Source: Lentzea aerocolonigenes (GTDB lineage: Bacteria > Actinomycetota > Actinomycetes > Mycobacteriales > Pseudonocardiaceae). Taken from it: 64,000 bases of DNA. The first letter of the stretch is position 1. Each line of letters opens with the position of its first letter. Position numbers and translations under genes: made by a program. The DNA lies in contig NZ_BBOJ01000015.1 in NCBI RefSeq assembly GCF_000974445.1, positions 124,001 through 188,000 on the forward strand, given 5' to 3'. Below, in pieces: positions 32,271 to 40,732 of the stretch. The notes under the pieces are model-generated. The model did no database searches. It worked only from the letters and a program-made list of their open reading frames with translations, and was not told where the DNA came from.

Positions 32271-33863
32271 ATGAAGAACACGGGTCTGGAACTGAGGAAC
32301 CTCACGGTCCACTACGGACACAAACGCGTCGTCAACGACGTGAGCCTCGCGCTCGCACCGGGACAGACCCTGGGCCTGGCGGGAGAGTCCGGGTCGGGCA
32401 AGTCGACGGTGGCGATGTCGGTGCTGCGCCTGCTGCCCAAGTCGGCACGGGTGGACGGCGAGATCCTGCTCGACGGCGACGACGTGCGGGCGATGTCGTG
32501 GGGCAGGCTGCGGGCGGTGCGGTGGGCGTCGGCGTCGATCGTGTTCCAGGGCGCGATGCACTCGCTCAACCCGGTCAGACGCGTCGGTGACCAGATCGCC
32601 GAGCCGATGCGCCTGCACAACACCCCGGGCAGCGTGACCGAGCTGCTGAGCCAGGTGGAGCTGCCCGAGGACAAGGCCCGCGCCTACCCGCACGAGCTCT
32701 CCGGCGGGCAGAGGCAACGGGTGATGATCGCGATGGCGCTGGCGTGCGGGCCGCGCCTGGTGATCGCCGACGAGCCGACGACGGCGCTGGACGTCGTGGT
32801 GCAGGCCCAGGTGCTGGGTCTGGTGAAACGCCTGGTGGCCGAGCAGGACCTCGGGTTGCTGATGATCAGCCACGACCTGTCGGTGCTCGCCGAGACGTGC
32901 GACGACCTCGCGGTGATGCACCGCGGCGAGCTGGTGGAGCGCGGCGGCACGCGGGAAGTGATCGCGAACCCGCGGCACCCACACACCGCGGCGCTGGCGG
33001 CGGCGTTCCCCGTGATCGGCGACCCGAACCACCGGCTCGCCGGCCCCGGCGAAAGTACGCGGGGAGCTTTCGTACTTCAGGAGCGCACGGAAGGGCCCCG
33101 CGTGCCGTCGGCGGCGGAGCCGCTGCTGCAGGTGCGGGACCTGCGGGTGGACTACGGTCGGACGCGCGCGGTCGACGGGGTGGACCTGACGATCGGGCAC
33201 GGTGAGATCGTGGCGTTGGTCGGGCAGTCCGGATCCGGAAAAACGACACTAGCCCGTACCATAATGGGGCTGCGAAATCCGTCCTCCGGTCGGGTGATCT
33301 TCGACGGTCGTGAGGTGCCCCGCAAAGGCAGGGCGCTCAAAGCCTTCCGCCGGCAGGTCCAGCTCGTCCTGCAGGACCCGGCGAGCGCCCTGAACCCGCG
33401 GCACAAGGTGATCGACGCCGTCGCCGAGGGACTGCGCGTGCACGGCCTTCCCGGGGATGAGGAATCCCTGGTCACCGCCGCTGTCGAACGTGCGGAGCTG
33501 CGCCCGGCGAGCGAGTACCTGCAGTCGCTGCCGCACGAGCTGTCCGGGGGTCAGCAGCAGCGGGTGGTGATCGCCGGAGCACTGGTCCTGCAACCCCGTC
33601 TGCTGGTCGCCGACGAACCCGTCGCCTCCCTCGACGCCTCGGTGCGCGGGGAGATCGTGGCGCTGCTGCTCCGGTTGCGCCGCGAACTGGGCCTTGCTTC
33701 ATTGATCATCACGCACGACCTAGGGCTGGCGTGGCAGATCGCCGACCGGGTCGCGGTGATGCACCAGGGGAAGATCGTGGAACAAGGCTCAGTGGAACAA
33801 GTGCTGCTCGACCCGACTCACGACTACACGCGCGCCCTGGTGCGCGCGGTGCCGCAGGTCTGA
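32271..33863 (+). CDS. Fused DppD-DppF dual ATPase of peptide ABC transporter
   Basis: 530 residues from ATG at 32271 (GGGA upstream). There are two complete ABC ATPase domains. First: GESGSGKST, LSGGQRQRVMIAMAL signature, VIADEPTTALD, HDLSVLAE. Second: GQSGSGKTT, LSGGQQQRVVIAGAL, LVADEPVASLD, THDLGLAW. The linker between them (about residues 255-285) contains an inverted repeat at DNA level near 33053-33080. It energises uptake by the two permeases; the fused form replaces separate DppD and DppF proteins. Last gene of the operon, two bases before the next gene. Confidence 0.93.
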   Translation: MKNTGLELRNLTVHYGHKRVVNDVSLALAPGQTLGLAGESGSGKSTVAMSVLRLLPKSARVDGEILLDGDDVRAMSWGRLRAVRWASASIVFQGAMHSLNPVRRVGDQIAEPMRLHNTPGSVTELLSQVELPEDKARAYPHELSGGQRQRVMIAMALACGPRLVIADEPTTALDVVVQAQVLGLVKRLVAEQDLGLLMISHDLSVLAETCDDLAVMHRGELVERGGTREVIANPRHPHTAALAAAFPVIGDPNHRLAGPGESTRGAFVLQERTEGPRVPSAAEPLLQVRDLRVDYGRTRAVDGVDLTIGHGEIVALVGQSGSGKTTLARTIMGLRNPSSGRVIFDGREVPRKGRALKAFRRQVQLVLQDPASALNPRHKVIDAVAEGLRVHGLPGDEESLVTAAVERAELRPASEYLQSLPHELSGGQQQRVVIAGALVLQPRLLVADEPVASLDASVRGEIVALLLRLRRELGLASLIITHDLGLAWQIADRVAVMHQGKIVEQGSVEQVLLDPTHDYTRALVRAVPQV

Positions 33864-33864
33864 C

Positions 33865-34911
33865 GTGATCCCGATCGAACACGCCCGCTACCGGGCCTCG
33901 CTGACGCCTGCCGAGATCGGGCGGGGCGGGGCCGACGGCTGGGTGGAGGTCGACGACGTGCCGACGCTGGCCTGGCTGGCGTGGAACGACCTGGGACGCC
34001 CACCAGGAGTCCTGGGCGAACTCGCCGAGGCCACCGACCCGCAGCACGTGCTCGCGCTGTGCCGGATCCTGGCCTCCACCTCCCGCGCCGACACCGCCGC
34101 GGTGTGGCGGTACTTAGCCGCGGACTGGGAACGCACGGGGGAGCGGTCCGACGGCAGGCAGCGTTTCCTGCTGGACCGGGCGATGCGGGGTGAGGGCATG
34201 GACTGGCGCAGCTACTCCGCGCTGATGGGCACCGACCGCCCCGAGGAGGTCGACGCGGCGTTCGACCGCGGCGAGGACATGGTCGGCGTGTCGGTGATCG
34301 GCCTCGCGATGTCCTACCCGGACCCGCTGGTCGTGCTGCACCGCGTCGCACGGGCACTCGACCACAACCGCATCGAGGTCCGCCGGCAGGGCGCGACAGC
34401 GCTCGCGCACGTGGCCCGCCTGCACGGCGTGGTGTCGCGCGAGTGCCTGGAGGTGCTGCGGCGCCACCCGGACGAGGTGGCCGAGGACGATCTGTGGACG
34501 TTCATCGCCCACCACAAACTGCCGGCGTGGCTGTGGTGGCGGCGGATCACGGCACGGCTGGGGCGGCGAGTCCGGCGCGGACGGCGGCCTCGGTTACGGG
34601 CGTTGCGCTCAGCCCGGCCTCTTCCCGCCGAGACGGGCCGGCGCGGCGTGGCGGTTCGCCTCGAACCTCAGGGCGCGGGGACGCGGTCCTCCACGCGCGC
34701 TCGCATCCGGCTCGCGGTGAACAGCAGCGGAGTGGCCACACCGTGCCGGGCGCTCAGATCGGCCAGCAGAGCAGCGAACCAGCCGATGGCGTCCAGTGAC
34801 CATTCGGCGAGCGTTCCGCGGAAGGTGATCGCGTGCTGGGGCGGGCCGTTCCAGAAGCTGTCGTCGAACGGCGGCACGATGCCCGTGCGGTCTGTCGTGT
34901 GGGCCTCGTAG
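33865..34911 (+). CDS. Helical-repeat (HEAT-like) protein with replaced C-terminus
   Basis: GTG at 33865 directly follows the ATPase stop. Residues 1-225 look like a real soluble helical protein (VEVDDVPTLAWLAWNDLGRP, LALCRILASTSRADTAAVWR, IEVRRQGATALAHVARLHGV), resembling HEAT-type repeat proteins. It ends naturally near WTFIAHHKLPAWLWWRR at about 34540. After that the frame reads Arg-rich sequence copied from the end of the SARP gene, then antisense of the next gene, up to 34911. I infer that the original stop was lost when the repeated segment formed. Function unknown. Confidence 0.6.
   Translation: MIPIEHARYRASLTPAEIGRGGADGWVEVDDVPTLAWLAWNDLGRPPGVLGELAEATDPQHVLALCRILASTSRADTAAVWRYLAADWERTGERSDGRQRFLLDRAMRGEGMDWRSYSALMGTDRPEEVDAAFDRGEDMVGVSVIGLAMSYPDPLVVLHRVARALDHNRIEVRRQGATALAHVARLHGVVSRECLEVLRRHPDEVAEDDLWTFIAHHKLPAWLWWRRITARLGRRVRRGRRPRLRALRSARPLPAETGRRGVAVRLEPQGAGTRSSTRARIRLAVNSSGVATPCRALRSASRAANQPMASSDHSASVPRKVIACWGGPFQKLSSNGGTMPVRSVVWAS
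34485..34612. repeat. Left copy of an imperfect ~125-bp direct repeat
   Basis: The sequence from the WTFIAHH codons through the region complementary to the end of the SARP gene (VTEAAVRA) is repeated at 36412-36541 with roughly 80-85 percent identity by eye. The copy here joins the helical-repeat gene end to a piece of the SARP gene end. Confidence 0.7.
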
Positions 34912-35489
34912 GCGAACACCGCCTGGTCGATCACGGCCAGCCGGTCGGCGATCGCCAGGACGGCCGGGGACTGCCCGCCGTCCAGGGTGATCCGGACGGG
35001 CGTTCGCAGCGCCGGGTCGACGTCGTCGAACCAGGCCGCGGTCAGCAGCGACGGAGACCGGCTCGCTTCGGGCCGTGACGTCGTGTCCAGACACTGGACG
35101 GGCAGCAGCACCTGCACCGCGTCCAGTGCCACGTCACCGACGCGGGCAAGCGCGTCACCCGCGCAACTCAGGAACGGCTGCAGCGGCAGCGGCCGATCGC
35201 CCGGCACTGGTTCGGCTTCGACCTGGAACCACGCGGCGAGAGACGCCTCGGCGAGAGGGTGCTGCCGGCCCGCGTCGTTCATCTGCCACAGTCCTGCCGG
35301 ACCCGTGTCGTGCAGCCAGCCCATCGCGGTCGACCTCTCGTGGAACACCCGGTAGAGGTCACGGTCCGGGTCCGGTGCGGGCCACGCGTGGGGGACCAGG
35401 TCGCCGTAGAGGGCCGCGAACAGGGTGCCCGCGAATCCGCGGGCACCCTCGACCAGGCCAGGCCCGATTTCCGCATTGTTGCTCGTCAC
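34668..35489 (-). CDS. Hypothetical protein (273 aa)
   Basis: GTG at 35489. A soluble, aromatic-rich protein with GDLVPHAWPAPDPDRDLYRV, VALDAVQVLLPVQCLD and PPFDDSFWNGPPQHAITFRG; no signal peptide or membrane segment and no motif I recognise. The codon pattern supports a real gene. It lies, with the secreted gene at 35522, between the two copies of a 125-bp repeat, so the pair may have been inserted together. Confidence 0.65.
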   Translation of the reverse strand: MTSNNAEIGPGLVEGARGFAGTLFAALYGDLVPHAWPAPDPDRDLYRVFHERSTAMGWLHDTGPAGLWQMNDAGRQHPLAEASLAAWFQVEAEPVPGDRPLPLQPFLSCAGDALARVGDVALDAVQVLLPVQCLDTTSRPEASRSPSLLTAAWFDDVDPALRTPVRITLDGGQSPAVLAIADRLAVIDQAVFAYEAHTTDRTGIVPPFDDSFWNGPPQHAITFRGTLAEWSLDAIGWFAALLADLSARHGVATPLLFTASRMRARVEDRVPAP

Positions 35490-35521
35490 TTCACCACTCG
35501 CCTGGTCCCGATCGGGTCAAC

Positions 35522-36058
35522 TCACTGGTCGGGCCCATTCACCCGGCACGCCACGTCCGCCTGACGGTACCGCACCTCTCCGCTGTCAACCTCCCAATTG
35601 ACGTCGACATCCACGTGATTGCGCCAGGACGTCATTTCCGTCGTGTCGCAATCACGTCGCGCGGGCACGCGGCTGACGCTACCCCCTCCTGGTTTGAGAT
35701 TGCCGTTCTCGCCACACGCTTTCCGGCGCCAGGTGCCGTCGGTGTAGTACTCGTAGAGACACGTCTGGACGGTGGCGGTGTCGCCGGTGCAGTTTCCCTT
35801 GTTCCACCAGCCGTGGCCCGACACCGCGACGCCGGTGCTCGATCGGTGAGGGTTGTCGACCCCCGTCTCCGGTGTGCACCCGATCAGGGCGTTGCCCGTC
35901 TCGTCCGTGTACACACCGCCGGTCGCGCCGGCTGGTGCGAGACCAGGAACGGCGTGCTCGTACGACACGACCGGTGTCGCCGCTGCCCACATCGGTGTCG
36001 CGGTCAGCACGAACGCGGCCGCGGCAAAACCGGCGAAAACAACCTTGCTTTTTCTCAT
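35522..36058 (-). CDS. Secreted protein with six cysteines, unknown family
   Basis: 178 residues from ATG at 36058 (GGGGG ten bases upstream). Signal peptide VVFAGFAAAAFVLTATP with AAA cleavage site. The mature part has six cysteines (LIGCTPETG, NCTGDT, QTCLYEYY, KACGENG, RDCDTT, VACRVNG), suggesting three disulfides, and Trp/Gly-rich GHGWWNKGN. Its GC content is slightly lower than nearby genes. I do not recognise the family; extracellular function likely. Confidence 0.65.
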   Translation of the reverse strand: MRKSKVVFAGFAAAAFVLTATPMWAAATPVVSYEHAVPGLAPAGATGGVYTDETGNALIGCTPETGVDNPHRSSTGVAVSGHGWWNKGNCTGDTATVQTCLYEYYTDGTWRRKACGENGNLKPGGGSVSRVPARRDCDTTEMTSWRNHVDVDVNWEVDSGEVRYRQADVACRVNGPDQ

Positions 36059-36411
36059 CAGATGAGACCCCCATTTCGGCAACGACAAAGGGGGCATTGC
36101 TGCTCACGTGGCACAGTTCGAATTCTTACCAGTCGACCAGCGACCGCCCCCGGAACCCGACATTAGCGAAATCGAGAGCCTTTCGAGAATGCATGATCGC
36201 GGTTCCTCCGAAAAGAGCAGCGGTCGACGCGGTCCTGATGCGTTGAGTGCACGGGCCTCGGAGTGAAGATGGTTTGGTCACCTGGTCGGAGCAGGTGACG
36301 ATCCTTCCGGTTACTGCGCGGAGCGAATACGCCCTCTGTGGAGGACCACGACAGAGTTGTGTCACCCCCTCGGTGTACTCGGCGCAGGTTCGGACCTCGG
36401 CCGACCGTCCG
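36059..36411. other. Non-coding gap with a small inverted repeat
   Basis: No supported gene. GTCACCTG at 36277-36284 and CAGGTGAC at 36292-36299 form a hairpin with a seven-base loop. Positions 36386-36411 (GGCGCAGGTTCGGACCTCGG and flanks) nearly match 40689-40714 at the end of the GlxA-type gene. It seems to be built of fragments from elsewhere in the window. Confidence 0.4.
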
Positions 36412-36541
36412 GACAAGGACGACCTGGGGACGTTCATCGCACACCACTAACTGCCGGCGTGGCTGTGGCGGCGGATCAGGGCACGGACAGGGCGGCGAGT
36501 TCGGCGCGGACGGCGGCCTCGGTCACGGCGTTGCGCTGCCC
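36412..36541. repeat. Right copy of the ~125-bp direct repeat
   Basis: Matches 34485-34612. In this copy the Lys codon after FIAHH is TAA, so the helical-repeat gene fragment ends there. The second half is the true 3' end of the SARP gene. The two copies bracket about 1.8 kb with two orphan genes. Confidence 0.7.
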
Positions 36542-39271
36542 CGCGGCCCGCCTCAGCGCCTCGTCGAAGTGCTGCCGTGCCTGGCCGAGGTCACCGGAGG
36601 CCTTCGCGACACGGCCGCGTTCGACCGCGATGTGGCAGCGCGTCTCGTCCGGCCCGTACCAGCCTCCCGGGCACAGCTCCCACGCCCGCTCGCACTCCCG
36701 CCACGCGGCGCGCAGGTCACCGTCCAGCCGGGCCAGCACGGACAGCCCGAGGTGGCAGTTCGCCTCCACCAGCGGCGCACCCGCTCGCCGGGCGGCTCGC
36801 AGCGCTTCGGCGTAGTCGGCCCGCGCCCCGTCGGAATCGCCCTGGTGCAGCCGGGCCCTGGCACGGTTGACGATCACTTCGGCGGTGTCCTCGGTCGCGC
36901 CGAGCTCCTCGAGCAGCCTGCACGCGCGGTCGATGTGCACCAGTGCGGTGTCCACGTCGCCCGCGGCCAGCGCGAGTTCGGCGAGCTGGTTCACCGCGAG
37001 CGCCACGCCCCAGCGGTCACCGACCCGTCCGAACGCTTCCGCGCCCTCGCGCAGCAGCTGTGCGGCTTGACCGGGATCACCCTGCTGCCACGCCATCAGC
37101 CCGTCGCCGACCAACGACAGCGCCTTGCTCCACGGATCGGACCCGACGAGCCGGTGACGACGCAGCCAGGTCTGCGACTGGGTTTCCGGCGCCCCCAGCG
37201 CCATGCCCCACATCATCGTCAGGATCGGATACCGCGGCGGTCCTGCCAGCTCGCCCAGCAACGCGTCGGCCTGCCGCTGCCGCGCCGACTGGTCACCGGC
37301 CGCCACCGGCCACGCGATCAGCAGGCACAGCGCGTACTCCTGCTCCCGCCCCGCCGGAGGGGTCTCGCCGCACGCGCGCAGCACCGCCTCGGCCTGCCGG
37401 GCGGCCTCGGTGCGCAGGCCGCGGCACCAGTAGTACGTCGCGAGCGCCGCGACCAGTTCCAGTGCGAGCTCCACGTCGTGACCGGTGGCCCACGCCACCG
37501 CGGCGGTGAGGTTGTCGTGGTCGGCACCGAGCTCGCGCAACCACGAAAGTTGCTCGTGCGCGCGCAGGTGCGGTTCGGCCTGCACGGCTCGCGCCAGGAA
37601 CCAGCGCGCGTGCCGCTCGCGCAGGTCCGGTGCGTGGGCGGCGCAGAACGCGCGGACGGTGTCGAGCATCCGGTAGCGGTCACCGGCGATCTCGACGAGC
37701 GACTTGTCCACCAGCGACGCCAGGGTGTCGCCAACGGAATCAAACACCGTGGAATCAGACACGGTGGACTCGAACACGGTGGAGCCCGTGACACCGGCGA
37801 CCGCGGCCAGGCTCGCCCCGCCGGAGAACACGGTGAACCGGGCGGCGAGGTCACGTTCGGCTCCGGTGAGCAGGTCCCAGCTCCACTCCACCACGGCGTG
37901 CAGCGTGCGGTGCCGGGGCGCGGCGGTGCGGCTGCCCTTGGACAGCAACCCGAACCGACCATCGATTCTCACTGTGAGCCGGGCCGCGATCTCACCGATC
38001 GGCAACGACCGCACCCGTGCGGCGGCCAGCTCGATCGCGAGCGCGATCCCGTCCAGCCGCCGGCAGACCTCGGCGACGACGTCCGGTGGCGCGGTGAACC
38101 CGGGCCGGACCGCCTGCGCGCGGTCCAGGAACAGCCTGGTGGCGGCCTCGTCGTCCAGCGCGGTGACGGGACTGAGAGTCTCGCCGGTGAGGCCGAGCGG
38201 TTCCCGGCTCGTCGCGAGCACCCGCACGTCCGGGCAGGCTGCCAGGATCCCGCCGAGCACACGAGCGGCCTCGTCGATCACGTGCTCGCAGTTGTCGACG
38301 ACGAGCAGCGCGGCGCGGGTGGCCAGCGCGGCGCGCAACCGGTCCTCGACGCTCACCGGTCCCGCCGTCAGCAGCCCGGCCTCGCGGACCCCGACGCCGT
38401 CGAGCAGTGCGCGGGCGACGTCGGTGGTGGCGCTGAGATCGACGAACGCCACCTCACCCGACTGCAGGTGCGCGACCTCGACCGCGAGCCGCGTCTTGCC
38501 GGTGCCACCAGGTCCGATCAACGTGACGAGGCGGTTGTCCCGCAGCCACTTGCCGACCCTGCGCAGATCCTCGTCCCGTCCCACGAAACTGGTCAGCTGC
38601 GCGGGCACGCCCCGGTGCGGTGCCGCGGCCCGCAGCACCTCCTGGTGGGCGGCGGCGAGCACGGGGGAGGGGTCGACTCCCAGCTCGTCCGCGAGCAGCT
38701 CACGGCCCCGCGCGAAGACCTCCAGCGCCTGCGCCTGGCGGCCGTCGCGGTGCAGGGCCAGCATCAGCCCCGCCCGCACGTCCTCCCGAAGTGGATCTTG
38801 CTCGAGCAGGTCGTGGAGGTCTTTTTCGGTCCCGCCGGAAAGTGCGCATTTGATGAGCACTTCACGCAGCCGGGACCGAGCGCCCGCCACGAAAGGGGCG
38901 TCGACGTCGGCCAGAGCCGTACCACGCCACAACCCGAACGCCTCCGCGCCACGTCCGGCGTCCAGCAGCTCCACGCACAGCAGCGAGTCCACTTCGGACG
39001 GAGAAGCGACCAGGCGGTACCCGGCGGGGTGGTGCTCGACCACCAGCCCGGGCACGGCCTTGCGCAGCCGCGACACCTGCGACTGCACCGCGTTCACCGC
39101 ACCCGCCGGCGGTTCGGGGTAGAGCCCGTCGACCAGCCGCTCGTGACCGACGATCCGGCCCGCCTCCAGCGCCAGCATCGCGAGCAACGCCCGCTGCCGG
39201 GGCGCGGCGAGAACGACCCGCGCCCCCGACTCGTCCCGCACCTCGACCGGCCCCAGCACCCCCACCCACAC
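36476..39271 (-). CDS. SARP/AfsR-type transcriptional regulator with NB-ARC ATPase and TPR domains
   Basis: 931 residues from GTG at 39271. Domain order: OmpR-type winged helix (residues 1-95: WVGVLGPVEVRDESGARVVL, VNAVQSQVSRLRKAV), bacterial transcriptional activator domain (about 100-240), NB-ARC ATPase with P-loop GPGGTGKT at 253-260 and LLVVDNCEHVIDEA, then a long TPR-like helical region to the end. This is the AfsR-like group that controls secondary metabolism or morphological genes in actinomycetes. No biosynthetic cluster is seen inside the window. The cupin gene lies 29 bases upstream on the same strand, so they may be co-transcribed. Confidence 0.9.
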   Translation of the reverse strand: MWVGVLGPVEVRDESGARVVLAAPRQRALLAMLALEAGRIVGHERLVDGLYPEPPAGAVNAVQSQVSRLRKAVPGLVVEHHPAGYRLVASPSEVDSLLCVELLDAGRGAEAFGLWRGTALADVDAPFVAGARSRLREVLIKCALSGGTEKDLHDLLEQDPLREDVRAGLMLALHRDGRQAQALEVFARGRELLADELGVDPSPVLAAAHQEVLRAAAPHRGVPAQLTSFVGRDEDLRRVGKWLRDNRLVTLIGPGGTGKTRLAVEVAHLQSGEVAFVDLSATTDVARALLDGVGVREAGLLTAGPVSVEDRLRAALATRAALLVVDNCEHVIDEAARVLGGILAACPDVRVLATSREPLGLTGETLSPVTALDDEAATRLFLDRAQAVRPGFTAPPDVVAEVCRRLDGIALAIELAAARVRSLPIGEIAARLTVRIDGRFGLLSKGSRTAAPRHRTLHAVVEWSWDLLTGAERDLAARFTVFSGGASLAAVAGVTGSTVFESTVSDSTVFDSVGDTLASLVDKSLVEIAGDRYRMLDTVRAFCAAHAPDLRERHARWFLARAVQAEPHLRAHEQLSWLRELGADHDNLTAAVAWATGHDVELALELVAALATYYWCRGLRTEAARQAEAVLRACGETPPAGREQEYALCLLIAWPVAAGDQSARQRQADALLGELAGPPRYPILTMMWGMALGAPETQSQTWLRRHRLVGSDPWSKALSLVGDGLMAWQQGDPGQAAQLLREGAEAFGRVGDRWGVALAVNQLAELALAAGDVDTALVHIDRACRLLEELGATEDTAEVIVNRARARLHQGDSDGARADYAEALRAARRAGAPLVEANCHLGLSVLARLDGDLRAAWRECERAWELCPGGWYGPDETRCHIAVERGRVAKASGDLGQARQHFDEALRRAAGQRNAVTEAAVRAELAALSVP

Positions 39272-39300
39272 AGCGCGTGATTGTTCCGCAACGCACGACC

Positions 39301-39696
39301 TCAGGAGGCCAGTTCGTGCCCGGTCGTCGCGTCCACGTGCGCCGGGACCTCGTCGTGACGATCGCCGACCGTCACCGTGCCCGACGGCTCGAACATCAGG
39401 ATCGACGCACCACCCGGCGCGGACGGCTTGTGGAACGTCCCGCGCGGCACGGTGAACACCGCACCCCGCGCGAGCACCACCGTCCGTTCCCCGGCGGCCT
39501 CGCGCAGCGCGATGTGCAGCTCGCCGTCGAGCACCAGGAAGAACTCGTCGGTGTGGTCGTGCACGTGCCACACGTGCTCACCGGAGACCTTCGCGACACG
39601 CACGTCGTAGTCGTTCACCCGCGTGACGATCCGCGGACTCCACAACGCGTCGAACGAGGCCAGCGCCTGACTCAGGGCAAGGGGTTCACTGTTCAC
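39301..39696 (-). CDS. Cupin domain protein
   Basis: 131 residues from GTG at 39696. Cupin motif 1 is HVWHVHDHTDEFFLVLDGEL (His-His-Glu metal ligands) and motif 2 contains AVFTVPRGTFHKPSAPGG with the last histidine. A small single-domain RmlC-like cupin; substrate unknown. It lies 29 bases before the SARP gene and is divergent from a GlxA-type regulator (52 bases). Confidence 0.85.
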   Translation of the reverse strand: MNSEPLALSQALASFDALWSPRIVTRVNDYDVRVAKVSGEHVWHVHDHTDEFFLVLDGELHIALREAAGERTVVLARGAVFTVPRGTFHKPSAPGGASILMFEPSGTVTVGDRHDEVPAHVDATTGHELAS

Positions 39697-39748
39697 CCGC
39701 CCAGCCTCGCCGCTACCGCACCACGACCGTGAGTGCTAGGAATCGCAC

Positions 39749-40732
39749 ATGCCGCAAGAATCCTCTCACCGCGTCGTCGTGATCGTCGACGAGAACTCGA
39801 ACCCCTTCGAGCTCGGCTGCGCCACCGAGGTCTTCGGCCTGCACCGCCCCGAGATCGGCCGCGACCTCTACGACTTCCGCCTCTGCGCCCCCGAACCCCA
39901 CACCCTCATGCGCGACGGCTTCTTCACCCTCACCGGCGTCGCACCCCTCGACGCGGCCGAGAACGCCGACACCCTCATCGTCCCCAACCGCCCCAACGTC
40001 GACGCACGACGCCGCCCCGCTGTCCTCGACACCATCCGCCGCGCCCACACCCGCGGCGCCCGCCTCATCGGCTTCTGCAGCGGCGCCTTCACCCTCGCCG
40101 AAGCCGGCGTCCTCGACGGCCGCCGCGCCACCGCCCACTGGCAGTGGGCCGACGACTTCCGCACCCGATTCCCCGCCGTCCACCTCGAAACCGACGTCCT
40201 CTTCGTCGACGACGGCGACATCCTCACCTCCGCCGGCAGCGCCGCCGCCCTCGACCTCGGCCTGCACGTCGTCCGCCGCGACCACGGCGCCGAAATCGCC
40301 AACTCCGTGTCCAGACGACTCGTCTTCGCCGCCCACCGCGACGGCGGCCAACGCCAGTTCGTCGAACGCCCCGTCCCCGACCTGCCCGACGCCTCCCTCG
40401 CACCCGTCATCGCCTGGGCCCAGCAACGCCTCGACACACCCCTCACCGTCGCCGGACTGGCGGCACGGGCCGCGGTCAGCCCCGCGACCCTGCACCGCCG
40501 CTTCCAAACTCAGCTCGGCACCACACCACTCGCGTGGCTCACCGCCGAACGCATCACCCTCGCCCGCAGACTCATCGAACTGGGGGAGACCCGCCTCGAC
40601 GTCGTCGCCCGCCGCACCGGCCTCGGCACCACCGCCAACCTCCGCGCGCTGATGCGCCGCGAAACCGGCCTCACCCCCTCGGCGTACCGGCGCAGGTTCG
40701 GACCTCAGCCGACTCCAGCCCCCGCAGAATGA
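39749..40732 (+). CDS. GlxA-type transcriptional regulator (DJ-1/PfpI plus AraC domains)
   Basis: 327 residues from ATG at 39749, close behind TAGGAA, so possibly leaderless. N-terminal amidotransferase-like DJ-1/PfpI domain (HRVVVIVDENSNPFELGCAT, RLIGFCSGAFTLAEAGVLDG with the nucleophile-like Cys), then an AraC helix-turn-helix pair (LTVAGLAARAAVSPATLHRR, VVARRTGLGTTANLRALMRR). GlxA-family proteins regulate amino acid or amide metabolism. Third codon positions are strongly C-rich, unlike the left part of the window. The 3' end overlaps the convergent GrpB gene by 62 bases. Confidence 0.9.
   Translation: MPQESSHRVVVIVDENSNPFELGCATEVFGLHRPEIGRDLYDFRLCAPEPHTLMRDGFFTLTGVAPLDAAENADTLIVPNRPNVDARRRPAVLDTIRRAHTRGARLIGFCSGAFTLAEAGVLDGRRATAHWQWADDFRTRFPAVHLETDVLFVDDGDILTSAGSAAALDLGLHVVRRDHGAEIANSVSRRLVFAAHRDGGQRQFVERPVPDLPDASLAPVIAWAQQRLDTPLTVAGLAARAAVSPATLHRRFQTQLGTTPLAWLTAERITLARRLIELGETRLDVVARRTGLGTTANLRALMRRETGLTPSAYRRRFGPQPTPAPAE

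Noticed and set aside
33053..33080. Inverted repeat GAAAGTACG...CGTACTTC as a terminator
   Set aside because: It lies inside the fused ATPase frame, in the linker between the two domains, and has no T-run; kept only as a note in that gene.
36338..39280. 980-codon plus-strand ORF
   Set aside because: It is antisense to the SARP-type gene; composition is His/Gln/Arg/Pro-rich with no domain, as expected for the shadow frame of a GC-rich gene.
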